A stretch of DNA of 64,000 nt from Vanilla planifolia. Lineage: Eukaryota > Streptophyta > Magnoliopsida > Asparagales > Orchidaceae. Both the position numbers and the translations under genes were made by a program. A model generated the notes under the pieces. It saw only the letters and a program-made list of their open reading frames with translations. It was not told where the DNA came from and did not search any database. Numbering within the stretch: position 1 is the first letter of the stretch; the number at the start of each line of letters is the position of its first letter. Positions 24,150 to 37,300 of this stretch are shown here, in pieces. Location: positions 30,410,569-30,474,568 of the forward strand of contig CM043871.1 in assembly GCA_023846275.1 (NCBI GenBank), written 5' to 3'.

Positions 24150-26220
24150 CTCACGACATTGGACATGACTAATGATGTTATTGAGGTTAGGAGTTTTATG
24201 AGAGCTTGTTGTATGTCCTCAAGTTTGTTAATGATTTACAAGTTTGAGTGGAACAAGGATGAAGAAGATACTTACCTTTTGTTGAAGATAACTGAAATAC
24301 TTGTCTTTCCCTTGCCAACTTTGGAGCTTTCATTTGAGATAGAGAAAGATCTATTTGGCTATGATATTAGTGCGCTAATACAAGGTAGACAAGTTCTTGG
24401 GAATGCAAGTTGAGTCAAGTTTGTTCGATGCTGTTTGGTCAAGATTTTAGCATTAAACCTAACCAAAGCTTGAACAAGCATTCTCTATAGTTTGTCATGA
24501 AGAAGATCAAAAGAAGGTTATCATGGCACAAGAGCTCAACCATCTGCCTGAATTTTTTATAACAAGTGGTAATCGATTAAAGAAGGAAAGTCCTTGGTGC
24601 GAAAACTGCAAAGATGACTGGTTATTCCAAGGATGGTTGTTACTACCTTAATGGTAAGCCTGTGGATTGGAAGTTGAAAGGAAAGAAAGAAAGCTGAGGG
24701 AAGCATACTATTATCTAAAAAAATTTTGAAGTTCAATCTAGTCCTTTTAGAAGAAACAGTTGGTGACATTTCAAAGTTGGTCCCGCAACTTAGGAAGTAT
24801 CAATCAATCCAAATTAAAAATCTCACAAATTGTAGATGGTTTGTTTTATCCATTGACAACCACTTCTCCCTTGGATATTCTTTGTGAAATAGAAGTCATA
24901 GGCTAGTTAAAAATTTTCAATATTGTGGTCTGAATGCACTTCAATGCCAAAATTTAAGTCTTACGAATTGTTTGTACCAAATATTGCTTTAACTCGGTCA
25001 TTTGGGAACATTGGGGACAGGATGGCACATTTCACCAAAATTCTTGCATTAACACTCCTAAAAAAATGGGACTTAAAGAGAAATTGTCTCTTGTTAAATA
25101 TTACTTGTGCATTCATGATTTCTTTACATATTCCAATAATGTTTTGGTGGGAAGCTGTTCTAATTGTTGTATGTCTAATAAACAAAATTCTCCATGTCAG
25201 ATCTTTCTCAGGTACTTCCTCATGAATTTGAGGTTCAATTTGGGGAATGTCAAATATTGCTTGGTATAGAAATTGCTAACTCAAAGTCATGCATTGTATT
25301 TTGTTTGCATGTCTTTGATTTGCATATAGAATCTGGAATTTTTGCATGCAAAGTGGCAGACATTCCAATGAATATTGTTACTGAAGGCAAAAGGCAAAGC
25401 AAAGGACAATTCAACAATCAACAAAAGGGTGACATTGACAACTTGTTGAAAAGCACATCTATGTCTTGCTTACATGGACAACTACTAGATTTGGTGCTAA
25501 TGTGCCACTCAATTTGTTAACAATCTCATGGAAGAATGCATGGCTTGGTTATATTGAATTTTGAGTTACTTCCAATAGAAGGTCATTCTTCAAGAAAACT
25601 AATAGGAGAAACATTCAGACGTTTACAAATGTATTCTGAATTGGTTTCATAATTGATTGGAGATCAACCTCTAGATGTCACTCTCATGTATGTGAAAATT
25701 TGTTCACTTAATGTGGTAAAAATTATATTGTTATTACCATGAACATGTAATAGTTGAATTTAGAGCAATGGTACCTAGAATATGCGAATTAATGTACCTT
25801 AAGTTTCTATTACTTGAGCTTTGAGTTCCTATAGAAGATTCCATCACTATATTGTATGACAGCTAAGCTCTATAAGTATCAATAAGAACCCAACTCATTA
25901 TGACCAAACAAACATGTGGAGATAGGATGCCACTTAATTAAGAAGATATAAGGAATTATCTCTATTATCTAGATGCTTAACAAGAAGACTGCGTTTAACA
26001 AGCAGATAATTTTTTCTTGTTGTTGAAACAAATGAACTAAAACAAGTGCATTATTATTTGAATATTTAGGAAGATAATTATTTTCTGCCTTGTTGCATCT
26101 ACTACGTTGTATAGTTGTTAAATATTGGGGCAACAACTTCAAAAGCCTTTTTGTTTGTTGACCAAATTATCAAGACACATATATAAGTACTTGTACACAT
26201 CACCTTACAATCATGATAGG
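24150..26220 (+). mobile_element. Ty1-copia retrotransposon fossil with gag, integrase, RT and RNase H pieces
   Basis: Parts appear in the normal copia order on the plus strand. A gag zinc-knuckle start (WCENC) lies near 24590-24620, the C-terminal end of integrase near 24960-25190 (a W-E-A-V-L then L-I-N-K pattern), the end of RT near 25250-25370 (LLGIEIA, then a C-K-V-A-D-I-P-M pattern), and RNase H from about 25700 to 26020 (EFRAM, then ELxxLK). Sequence after 26040 may be the 3' LTR. The element is much shorter than an intact copy and carries many breaks (more than ten). It is old. LTR boundaries could not be fixed. Confidence 0.65.
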
Positions 26221-28084
26221 ATACTATTGTCTCGAACAAATACATCATCTTCTATTTCTTTAACTTTCTGATCTATGATGGTCATGGTCAAGGTTGGCAG
26301 GTTAAAGGTTCTCTGTGAAAGCTTCTTCAATATGAAGGGCGTCAAGTTGAGACTTTTTCTTCAAGAAAAGGTACAACTTTTCAATTCTTTCTCTTAAAGA
26401 GTTTCCTTTAGATGAAAGGTCTTGTGTATACATCTGCATCACCATATGTCACTCAATTATAATCTCTAATGTTTGATGAAAAGCTCTTTTTGCAGTAAAT
26501 GTGATGTTATTAGCCCTATTTTTATCTAAGATTCCTATGGCTTTATAAATAGATTAATTATGCCTTTATTATTTGTTTTTTAAATTATAGAACCTATTTG
26601 TATAATTACACAAATCATGGAGATTTATATATTATTTTTATAGACTAATTCAGAAACAAAAAGTGATTAGAGATGTAATTATTACAAAAGTTATTTATAC
26701 TATAAGACATGTAGGGGTTTATATACAAATAATTCCCCCAAAATGGCCATGTTTGGAAATCCTCCATGTTCCATTTGTTTCTTCTACCCGGGGATATTCC
26801 AAAAAGTGTCATTGCACCCTAACCCTAACCCAATATGATCTGCATTAAAGCTTAAATTGGCTGCTGTTGCTTTGCATTGCATCTTTGGTGATGATCTGTA
26901 AAAGCTGTTGCCTTTTCTTGGACAACTCCATTTTCTAAAATGGTACCCAATGAGTTAATATTTCATTCTTTCGACTCCCAAACTAGTGTTTTTTGTACTT
27001 CAAACAGCACATCAATAGAAAAATGAACACTTCTGATTTCTCTTTTTCTTGACATTTTGTGAATCCCTTTGATTCAATAAATGTTCATTCCATATCCAAC
27101 TATTAGTTTTCAAAACCATTCTCTTGGTTCAAAGGCTTTGTTTGTCAACCATATTGTAAATCAATTTTTCAAATGTTTTTTCTTGTCGAATTGCATTCAT
27201 AATAGACCATCTTTATCAAAATTTCATTCACATTCGCTTAAAACTCTTTTTTCTAATTTTTCTTTTCATAATTTCTTTTTAAACCTTTTTTTTTCTGAGC
27301 TCACAAGTTATTCGCAAATGGATCATAAGTTGCTAGAGTTCTATTTGCTTCATGGCAGGGTTCTCCACATCCAACATTGCTCGATGACGATATGGCTCAC
27401 CTGATAGATATTGGGATAGGCCCCGAGGGAATAATTTTGGTGGATGAATGAAATTAGTCTCAAGACGAGGGGTGGATATGTTGAGGATGTCAATGAAAAG
27501 AAGTATTTCTAACCTTATTAGACACATATTTTGTCAACTAAGAGTTATGGTTCATGCCTTGTGCTTCAAATTATACAATCGTCTTGTTTTGTGCTCGGTT
27601 CTATGTATCGCTTGATGTGGATGTCAAGTATGAATGATGTATACTTTTAACTATCACTTTGTTCTTTAAACTACTTTCTCTTGAGCTAAGGAAGCTATAA
27701 AGTATACCAAATTAATGTAATGGATGCATAAAATAGAAACACCAATAGAAGGAGCACGTCTAATTAAAAAATAACAAAGTTTAATTAATATAACTTGTAT
27801 TTCAACATATAAGATGTGTTTGAAAATTCAAAGAAAGAGAGATCTAAGGATGATGAGATCAAGGGATATAGTTTAAAAAATTAGAGAATTTTGCATTTTA
27901 TTTATTACTCTTGAAAGATAATTTTATTTTTATAACCTATTTTTTGAGCTGTATTTTATAAAATAAAAATGAGTTCCAATATTAGTTTTAATAATATATT
28001 TAGCAGCAATTTTAATAATCTTTTGTCAAAAACTCAATTTTGGCATGAAAAAAACAATTTGTTGTAATTTCTTTCAATGTAAGT
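26221..28084. other. Intergenic DNA upstream of the large gene
   Basis: AT-rich, with no convincing exon. Short open frames at 26663-26848, 27081-27404 and 27333-27527 lack motifs and splice support. The 3' part probably includes promoter sequence of the gene starting near 28.1 kb; no specific element is claimed. Confidence 0.4.
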
Positions 28085-28085
28085 T

Positions 28086-28109
28086 TTATTTATTTATTTA
28101 TTTATTTTT
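28086..28109. repeat. (TTTA)n microsatellite
   Basis: About six TTTA units, lying 30-60 bp before the coding start of the large gene. If transcription starts upstream, the tract is in the 5' leader. Confidence 0.85.
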
Positions 28110-28111
28110 AC

Positions 28112-28141
28112 ATGGGTATGGAATTTGCTGGCTATATATGA
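28112..28141 (+). promoter_or_regulatory. Short upstream reading frame MGMEFAGYI
   Basis: ATG at 28112 opens nine codons and stops at TGA 28139-28141, in the same frame as the large gene and two codons before its first sense stretch. A second ATG at 28138 opens a 43-codon frame in another register that overlaps exon 1 to 28266. If the transcript starts upstream of 28112, both would affect translation of the main frame. Confidence 0.4.
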
Positions 28142-28144
28142 GGT

Positions 28145-28373
28145 GTGGCATCATCCGGCGTCTGGAGTGGGAATTGGTTTGGAGCAATGCTACTAGTATC
28201 GAAGGAGGAGGCTGGTCCTCCTTGGCGAGCGTCGACGAACTGGCTTATCGTCGACGGATCCCTTGACGGGTCCATCTCCTTTGACACATCGATCTCCGAC
28301 GTTGTTGTGGACTGTATCTCGGGCGGTGTTCTTCTCGAGAGGCCAGAGGATTCGCTGCCTTGCGAGATCACCG
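28145..28373 (+). CDS. Exon 1 of the large gene
   Basis: Open from GTG 28145 with an in-frame TGA two codons upstream; donor at G|GTTAGC, phase 1. The encoded segment (WSGNWFGAMLLVSKEEAGPP, then WRAST, then VVDCISGGVLLERPED) looks strongly protein-like and is GC-richer than its flanks. The expected ATG is absent: GTG stands where MASS would begin, and the only downstream in-frame ATG in the exon is at 28187. Initiation at GTG 28145, at ATG 28187 or on an upstream unseen exon are all possible. Confidence 0.7.
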
Positions 28374-31300
28374 GTTAGCTAGATCAGAATTCTTCTTATT
28401 AGGGTTTCCTTCTGGTTTATGATGGTTCTGATTGTGTTTAAACGTTTTCAAACCTGAGCGGATCGTTAGGTACGATTTAGTTGAAGGGTCGTTTTTTTTT
28501 CTGATCGTTTTAGCGGCTGTCGCTGCCGCATTGGTTCTTGATCTTGTAGTGTTCTAGGCCTGGACTAATTGAAATAGATTGGCATAATGATGTTTATGTA
28601 TTGTTTGTTTCAGATTGGTAAGAATTCTTCTACATGTACTGAGTACTTTCGGCATGAAATGTGCAGAACTGGTCTATGTTGCTAACCGTTTATTTTTTGT
28701 GGATCTTATTTTATTTCTTACAGCACGTTCTTATGCAAATGTGATTGTGTGCTCGTGTTTACATGTGCCGCGTCATGTGTCTTTGTGTTTACATGTTTCA
28801 ATGTATGTTCTTTATGTTCGTGTTTTTGACTTTTTTGGGCTGTTTTTTCTTTTCAAAACCTGCAAAATCTTATTTTTGATTTATGCCAGGACCATATAAT
28901 GGATATCACTGCTTGTGCTTATATACTCTTCATGACTTTGCAATCATGTGTGATATATTTGTGCAGTGGCTTATATTTGTCACAATAGGAAATAAGCTCC
29001 ACAAACAAATGTTAGAAAGCTGAATTTTTATGTTTATTTTGCGTAGCTTAATGTGACATTAGCATTTATCAATGAATGAATTTGTGTTGTATTTATATGG
29101 GCAAGATTTTGAGAAGAATGCTGCTTTTTAAATAATTTATTGAGTTATATTTTTTTGAAAAGTATATGTGAAAAGAGACCCTTTTCGTTGTTGCATGTGT
29201 AGCACATATGAGAAGGAACCTTTTTTCATTGTCGCATGGGCACTAAAGCCTTGTGGCATCAAAACATGATGAAGACCATGATCATTGCTAATGGTTAACA
29301 ACTTTGTCGCCAATGTTATGGGTAATTATTCTTTAACGATTGTATTTATTATTTTTAACAGTCATTAAGAGCACTTTGACCTTAATGATTGTATCCAAAA
29401 TTGGATTGTCATCCAAATCAAAGCAATAATGATAATTGTTGTCCTCTCTCACACTCAAGTGCTCTTAAGCTCTCATTCCTCTCCTTCCATTGTTTTATCC
29501 TTATCATTTCTTTTGGTGTTCTTCCGAGGTAATGATAGTCCTTGTCTTGGGGAGTTCTATGTTGGCAGCATTAAATTAGCATTTGAAAATAGAATAATCT
29601 ATTGTAAATTAGTTGATGAAAATACAAGTGAATTTTCAAAAAGGTTAAAGTCACATTTATCATAGTTACCATATATCTATTGTAAAGTATGATCAGAAAT
29701 AAAACTTAATGCATGAAGGAAAATAGAATAATCCTATTGAGAGTGTTCATAGGAGTTTTATTATGCCGTACAATACGGTCCTTTTTATCATAAAATATGA
29801 TCAGTTTACGGTATTAATTTTCTCTTAAATGAAAAGTGAGAAAATTATCTAAGTCATGATACGAAAGTATTCATACAGTATGAAACGTATCGTCATACAA
29901 TATAATCATCCTCTAGTTTAGTGAGAAAATATATAAGCAAAGAATTTTATTTAATATGTCATTGTATAATACGATCAATATTAGAGTATGAGAAAATGAA
30001 TGAAATAAAAATTCAAAGAATTTTATAAAATATAATAATTTTCATCATATAATACATTCAAGTTCTTTAGCCAAAGTAGAGAAAATCTGAGAATTTTATA
30101 TGGTACAATATTATTTCATCATATGATACGATTAAATGAACTTATCTTTGTTATAATTAAAACCAATAATTTTGTAAGATATAACAAAATTAATTGTACA
30201 GTTTGAATAATACATTTTTATGTCATCATATAGTACGATCCCATTGATCGTATAATACAAGCTAGTTTAATCTTTTTAGAAAAAGAATTATAGCTGTTTT
30301 TTAGTCGTTAGTATTGTCATATTCGATTTTTTGAAAATCCTTTGCCCATAAGTAGATGATTAAATTATGAAAGAACAATCTAATATAAAAATACCCAATC
30401 TAAGAGATCATTTTCATCAAACTTACTAGGTTGTCAAAGCTCCATCATTTCAAAATTTTTAAACATCTTAGAATAGTTCTTATGCTCTCAAAGTTTTCAT
30501 CTTTCTTTTAGTTTTTAATTGGTGAAAGCATTGCATATGATTATTTAGTGTCATTAATTATTTGCATTAGTTATAAGCTTTTATTATATAAGATTTATTG
30601 TTAAAAATTTTTGCTTATCTAGTATTATTTCTTATATTTGTTGTTGTATCTACTGTAAGCTACTTTTTGTATAAATTTTTTTGGCTGTTTTCTATCATTA
30701 TGGATCTTACGTATGTAGGGGTATTTCATCTACCCATCTATAAACAAAAGATGGTTGATTATAATAACCTTGGGCTTTTATGGTTGGGGATGGATGTAAG
30801 TGTGTGTGTTTGTTAAACCATTTAAAAACTCTTTTTATTTTATATTTATCGTAATCTCACACATCTTTCAAACTTAAATAAAAGATTTTTTAGAGGAATA
30901 CTTATTCAACTTCAATAACAAGATCACTCAAGCGTGCAAAAGCCTGCTTGTTCGTTTTTTTAATAAAGCAAAATGCACCCTCTCTCTTGTGGTAAGCTTT
31001 CCTTGCACATTGCCAGGGCACAGTTGCAACAAGAACTTAATTACTAGATCATGGGTAGCTCGAGTAGGAATGATGAGGAATCCTTCTTCAATGAACGGCA
31101 ATACCTTAGAGTAGTCTGTAATCCAATTCAAGGGAGAAGTTTATGGTATCACCAACAATGTTGCATTGGCAAAAAAGTAATGTGTGGAAAATACAAGCAC
31201 TAGTAATGCTTTTGTATAGTTCTCCTGTGATCCACAGTGTTGGAATGAGGACCTTGATTTTGGATCGCTTGCCATCGGCTTTATCCACTAGGTATGTTTC

Positions 31301-34300
31301 AAACTATTGCAAAGACTAAATGGTGAACATAAAGTTTAAGACCATGTATCAATTGCAATGCTTCATCAATGCCTAAACTATTGCGAATAACATTTAAGCT
31401 CAAGCAAGTTTCTTTTGTTTCATATGCATCGAACACAACAATGCAATGAAAGCATGTTATAAGAGGCTTCGTGCCTTGAATGGTTGGCCGGGGAGTGGGG
31501 GATATTAATGCTAGATATTGATCAAACATGCAATATTCTAATTGTTCAAGGAATCAACAAAAGTGCATACCCCATTTCATCACTCGATTCATTGTGCCAA
31601 CACTTTGAGTTCACATGGAGATGAAGTCAAAGGAGATTATCATCTATGTTGGAGACCATGCCAAGCCAAGGCATGGTATAATTGTACAAAGAACATCTAA
31701 GTTATCTTCAATGAAGAGTTGATTAGCACTGTTGCTTCCATATAAGCTTATTGTAGTTGTCATCGATGATAGCAATGATTTATTTTGACTTTGCTATGCC
31801 ATCATTGAGTCGGAAAGCAATAATTCATGTTTTGCTTTCTTTTGATGATGTAGTTGATTCCCGCTACATCTTCAAGGACAAACCTATGCATAATCAATGG
31901 CAAACATGCAATGTTACTTTTTAGAGTTCATGAAATTTTTTCGTGTGTATTGCATTGACATTACTTCCACCGTTTTAAAGAGAACTTCGAGAAAGTGCAT
32001 AGGGATCTAGGCATGTGGCCAATAGATATGTGTTACAACTAGATATATTGGACATGGAACATGGACGATGTCTTCTGTTTTAATAGCTACATGGAAAATA
32101 TTAATGTTGTTCTCCAAGATGCATAATAATGACTCATTGAAATTGATGTCATCATGTGGACATGTGATCTGTACTATGTGACAATGGCAATAATACCTCG
32201 ACAAATGCTTTTCTGATGTGTGGAAATGGTGTCGCTTCTTGCCTCTCCACGCTCTTGTTTGTACAACCTATTATCACTACGTTGACATTTTCATGAACCA
32301 CAATGTAGATCCAAAATTGTGAGAGTAACGTGGAATTGTAAAGTTTTTCCCAAAAACTTTCGGTCACTTATGCAAGGGAGGTTGGGTGGTCATTGGTTAC
32401 ACTTAAGAGGTTTAACTTAATTGAATTTAAGCTAAAAGATTGTATGTGTGAGAGGTGAAGTCTAGCGTATAATGCTTTTGGGAGTGCACTTTTTAGAGTA
32501 GACAATACCAACTTCTTTGTCTCTTGCAACATGGCAGCATTGTGGTCCCTTACACTTATGTAAGAAATGTTAGGTCATTGTCTCCACTTAAGGTAGTTAA
32601 CCTTATTGGATTAAGGTAAATGGAAAAGATAGCTGGTGTAAAGAGGTTGAGCTCTAATATATAATGGTTTTTGGAGTGCATTTACCAAAGACCTACTCAA
32701 TATTATCTTCTTTGCCCTTATATTATGTTTACATTATGGTCTATGCAATTGAACTGCATGTTTCTAATTGCAACACCTTTAACGGCCATAAAAAGCACTT
32801 AATCTCCCCACTTTCATGTCTCCCCAAACATAATCTTGTGGCCTCCACATGATCAATTATGCAATATGATTGAATTGCATTTGCTTCTGTCTAGTCAATC
32901 TAGATCATGATGATATCGAAACATGATGAATGAAACTTGGGATTGCAATGGATAGAGGTGTAGATTTTTGGCCAAGTAGGATGTGGTAAGTCTATATGTC
33001 AGTCTATAATTTGGTAGCCTAATTGTATAATTATTATCTTTGAAATATATAGTTTCGACTTGGCCAATATGGCTTCATTATTAGCATCCTTGCACTTGTT
33101 TTTTTTTTTTTTTGGTCAAAATCAAATCATTGCTTGGACACCAAAGTTGATGGGGAAATCATGAACAACCAAGTCCACTATTAGGTTTGCAAAATTCATA
33201 ACCTTAGAAGATTTCCAAGTCCACTTTTATGTTTGCAAAATTCACTCAAAAATATCATTTTTCAACTTTTTGGCATAGCTTTCCTAAACCAATGATTTGA
33301 CCACATGTTACAAAGTAGTTGGAGTTGTCCTCAACCAACATGTTTTCTTTAATATAAGATGTGATGACTCATTCTCTATTGCATTGCCATTGTTTTGGGG
33401 CGTCATATTGATAGTTTTATACTGATTGGATTATACGTGGTGGGTTATGACATGTGGTGGGAGTCTTGTCTAAATTATTACAATTATCTATTTGGGCAAT
33501 ATTTTTTTGAGTGGTGTTATTCCATAGCTACCTTAATCTTAAGGACAGGAGTTAATATATGGTGTATGTAGTGTTAAAAACTTGAATGCTGATGAAGTTT
33601 CTCTTCGTGATCTTCTGTAGAGAGCTATGAGGATTTATAGGTGTAAACCTTTCTCCATTATGTTCAGTCATACATCATGTATTACATTGATTGTTTTTTG
33701 ATACTAGGCATGTTAAGCTTTGTGGGTCAATTCTAGTGGCTATTGTAAATGAAAGGCCTTGTTTTTTTCAACCAGTTCTTGCTTATAATGGAAATTTTGA
33801 TGCACCTTTATTGAGTTGTGTTGAAGGGTGGTGTAGCAGTGATCCATCATAAAAGGTGCATGCTTATCAAGCAACTATAGTGTTGACAGTAGTGTTAAAT
33901 TATTTGGCCTTGCAAATGCATTATTGATGATGTGACATTTGTTTGCATTCCTTTAAGCTATAGTTGGAATTAACATTTTACTTTTTTTGGTGCTAGTTCT
34001 TCCTTCAATTGATGTTTGATATTTACTCCCGCCTATCATTCGTGCGATGTACATGTCTTGGTTAGTCCCCCTCCTATATTCTTTAACTATAACACACATC
34101 TACTTCTCTAAGATGTCGCTTATTTTATAGGTGCAAATGAATTAGTTCTTGTCTGTGAAAATATTGTTATAGTTTAGATTATAGCAATATGCATATTTGT
34201 AGTTCATGGATTTTAGATGTGCCATAAAGAACGTTTGAGTGAAAGGTGGGAGGGACTAATTCTTGTGCCATGCAAGCTTATCGGGTTCTTTGAAATTTTT

Positions 34301-37300
34301 TACTTGTGCTTATGCATGAGCCATTACATATTCACCTCAGTTGGCCACTACCCCATTTGGTATATGTGGTATTGCCTTTGGGCTTGCCTATACTAAATTT
34401 TGTAACCTCTTGAGAGATCAACAAGGTACCATCTCAATGGTGCACATCTTTTTGTGGCTTGACCTATGTTCTTGTGGTAAAATATTACTTGGTAGGCGGG
34501 TGGAGAATACCAGCCCAATTCTATTATATGAAAACTACATAGCAGATTTTGCATAATGCCATGAGATGTTTTGATCATTTTACTTGGAGTACCATCTAGT
34601 TGTGCTACTAGGAGCCCATGGTGCAAGCGAGGGTGATGCAGTACCCTTCAGCCTCCTTTAAATCTGTTGGAAGACCACCCCTTGCTAGATTTATTTAATA
34701 GAGTTAGGGACCATTACACATTTTGGTGTGATAACATTGATCATAGCATGATTCAATGAACATGATAAGCCATTTCCACCTTTTTTTCTACTTTTCGTGC
34801 CATCGTTTTTAGAAAAATATCATCTTTCAAGAATGAAATTAAATTATTTCTGAACATTACTTTTCTTTTACAGAAAATGCTTACAAAAGAAAAATCATGA
34901 CAATTACATAAGATATAACATAATAATGCAATCTAATTTGATCAGTTCGAACATTTGACCACAATCTTGCCCCTCCTAATCCTTTTGTATCATTCCTTCA
35001 TAATAAGGATCGAAGAGAGGTCAGAAGTTTAGCAATCGAACCAAAATCTTATATCCTCCCACTCATTATCTTAATCTCCCATTGTTTGCTAAATGGTTAC
35101 TTGCTATATCTAACGACATCGCATTATGCTTGATAAAGGATATTGTCCGTCTTTTGTCAATAAATTTGTTATTTTGTTTTGGCAATCAACCATATTTTCT
35201 TTTCTTAATAATTTGAATATCTCGTTAAATGTGGCACAAAAATGTATCCTTTTTCTTGAGGAATATGCAAAATAACATGTTTGGTCCATTAAAGCTTGTT
35301 GGACCTTCGATAGGGTTTACTAGAAACCCCTTAACTCTATTCTAGGTCATCAAAATTGTCTTTTGGGAGATTTTGAAGCCTTTATGTACTTGTCTTATAT
35401 CAATCCCCATTTGAGCAACTTTTGAAATCAAGCTTAGAGATTCTAGATTCTTTCAAATTGACCACATATGAGTTAACAAACTTCTTTTATAATTAAATCC
35501 AACCTAGCATTTTAATGTCATCGGAGCTTTGGTACCCAAACAACTTGTGCTTGTTGTGGAACATGTGAAAGAGGATTTGATTTTGATTTTGTTTCTACAT
35601 ATGTTTGGTGAATGGTATTGGCTTCTTTTTTTGTTTATTATCACTAACAATTTTGTTCTTTTTAACATTAATATATCAACTAAGATATTACCTGCATGGC
35701 TGTGTCAATCTGCCATTGCAAGTGTTCTTGATTGTGGTAGGCTAGGTTATTTTCTAAGTGTAATGGTGTGAAAAGAGAATAAATTTATAATGTTAGCATT
35801 ACAATTCTTTCCCTTGCTATGGGAGACTATCCCGAACTCCATCATGGCTTTCTTTTTGAATGTTGGTGAATGACGATGTAGCATTGTCACTCATAGAGTG
35901 GGTGACATACAGTTCTTGCTGATGCTGTAGGTGATAATGCTAATGGTTAGCAATAATGTCTACCTTGCCATAGGTGGCATTGTGGAATTTTGCCCACATG
36001 CTATGCAACCATGTTGAAATAGGTTCTTTCTCACAAATACTTATGAAATTTGTAGGATTTAATTTTAATTGTGTTTTTAAAATTTTATCATTTATATAGA
36101 AGTTGCATTTGTGCTTCTAATGTTGTGCTTTTGTGATATTCACATTTTGGTGCATGGTGATAGATGTAGGAAAAAGAGAATTTCACAAATTTCATTGACT
36201 TATATAAATGTTTATGCATATGCATGTTAATTTCAGATATTTATTTTTATTTTTTGCCTTTTTTGCATATTGAATAATAAATTCATGAGCTAAGTGTATC
36301 ATTAATAGCTACGATGCGAGTATCTTTTTATATAAATGTTTATGCCTTTGCATGTTAATTTCAGATTTTTATTTTTATTTATTTATTTATTTCTCCTTTT
36401 TGCATGTTGAATAGTAAATTCATGAGCTAAGTGTATCGTTAGTAGCTAGTATGCAAGAGGCTAATCATGGTGTCATGGATATGCATGCTCCATCTTCACA
36501 TGACCAACACATATATTTACTTCTCATTTGGCAGGGAATGATGGATTTATGCTTGTTTTCCATTGCTTAGATAATCAATGTTGTGGATTTATTTTCAACA
36601 ATTTGAAATTAGAAAGAATGATTTTCTGGTGTATGATAGGATCCACTACTTTAAAGTTCAAGACCATAGTCATGATCGCACACTAGTACTTTTGGTCATC
36701 AGGATTTTTAAGTAACCTACACTGCTATTCTTTGTGGTTTAGATATTCTACATGCATTTTGTACCCATTTTCTTCCTTAGCTTGTTTACCACAAACAAAT
36801 AGAATTATCTAAATGATGTTTTTTGATGGGTGCATGTTTTTCTTCCTAGATGAAAACAAGGTAGATGTGATTTTGGGTTTTTTTTCCTATACATACACTT
36901 TCCTTGTAGACTGTATTACACATTGAAAAAGGAAGACCAAGTGCTCTAGTATCTTTTTATGTAGTGTCCTTTCCCATGAACCCAACTACATCTCGTTTAT
37001 ATGATTTTTATTGCAGTCTTTTTCAGGGAAAAGCAGGAGATTCACAGCATTTATGTTCGAAGTACAGCTAGGATTTATGAGATATATTATGCTTCCAATC
37101 AACAAGGTACTAGCAACGAATACTTGTGTACTGTACGTTGTGGAGCTGTTGTGTCATCATCAACAGCCGATACATGTGATGGAAAGGCAGTTCTTCCTAG
37201 TAGTGATAGCAAATCTGTTGAAGATGGTTGGGTGGAAGTCGAGGTTCGTGATTCAATTCTACAGGATGGCCATCACCTACTTCCGTCTGAAACATTTGAC

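Larger units (their letters stand above)
28374..37016 (+). other. Intron 1 of the large gene (8.6 kb)
   Basis: Begins GTTAGC and ends with a T-rich tract and TTGCAG. It contains no confident exon. A possible 4-nt microexon (ATTG, 28614-28617) lies between TTTCAG and GTAAGA and fits phase if the alternative acceptor at 37026 is used. The rest holds palindrome-rich repeats (29.75-30.26 kb), a ~200-bp duplication (32.34-32.74 kb), a 128-bp duplication (36.2-36.46 kb) and unidentified AT-rich sequence. Short open frames within it lack motifs. Confidence 0.7.

Noticed and set aside
26817-26831. Telomere-like CCCTAACCCTAACCC
   Set aside because: Only two and a half units, and not the usual plant CCCTAAA form; most likely chance.
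28615-28899. 94-codon open frame in intron 1
   Set aside because: It starts without ATG inside the intron, and its Val/Leu/Phe/Cys-rich translation is typical of T-rich DNA.
30928-32367. Cluster of reverse-strand open frames in intron 1 as a nested gene
   Set aside because: Frames of 60-77 codons do not join by phase-compatible GT-AG sites and show no domain. A decayed transposon is possible but unproven.
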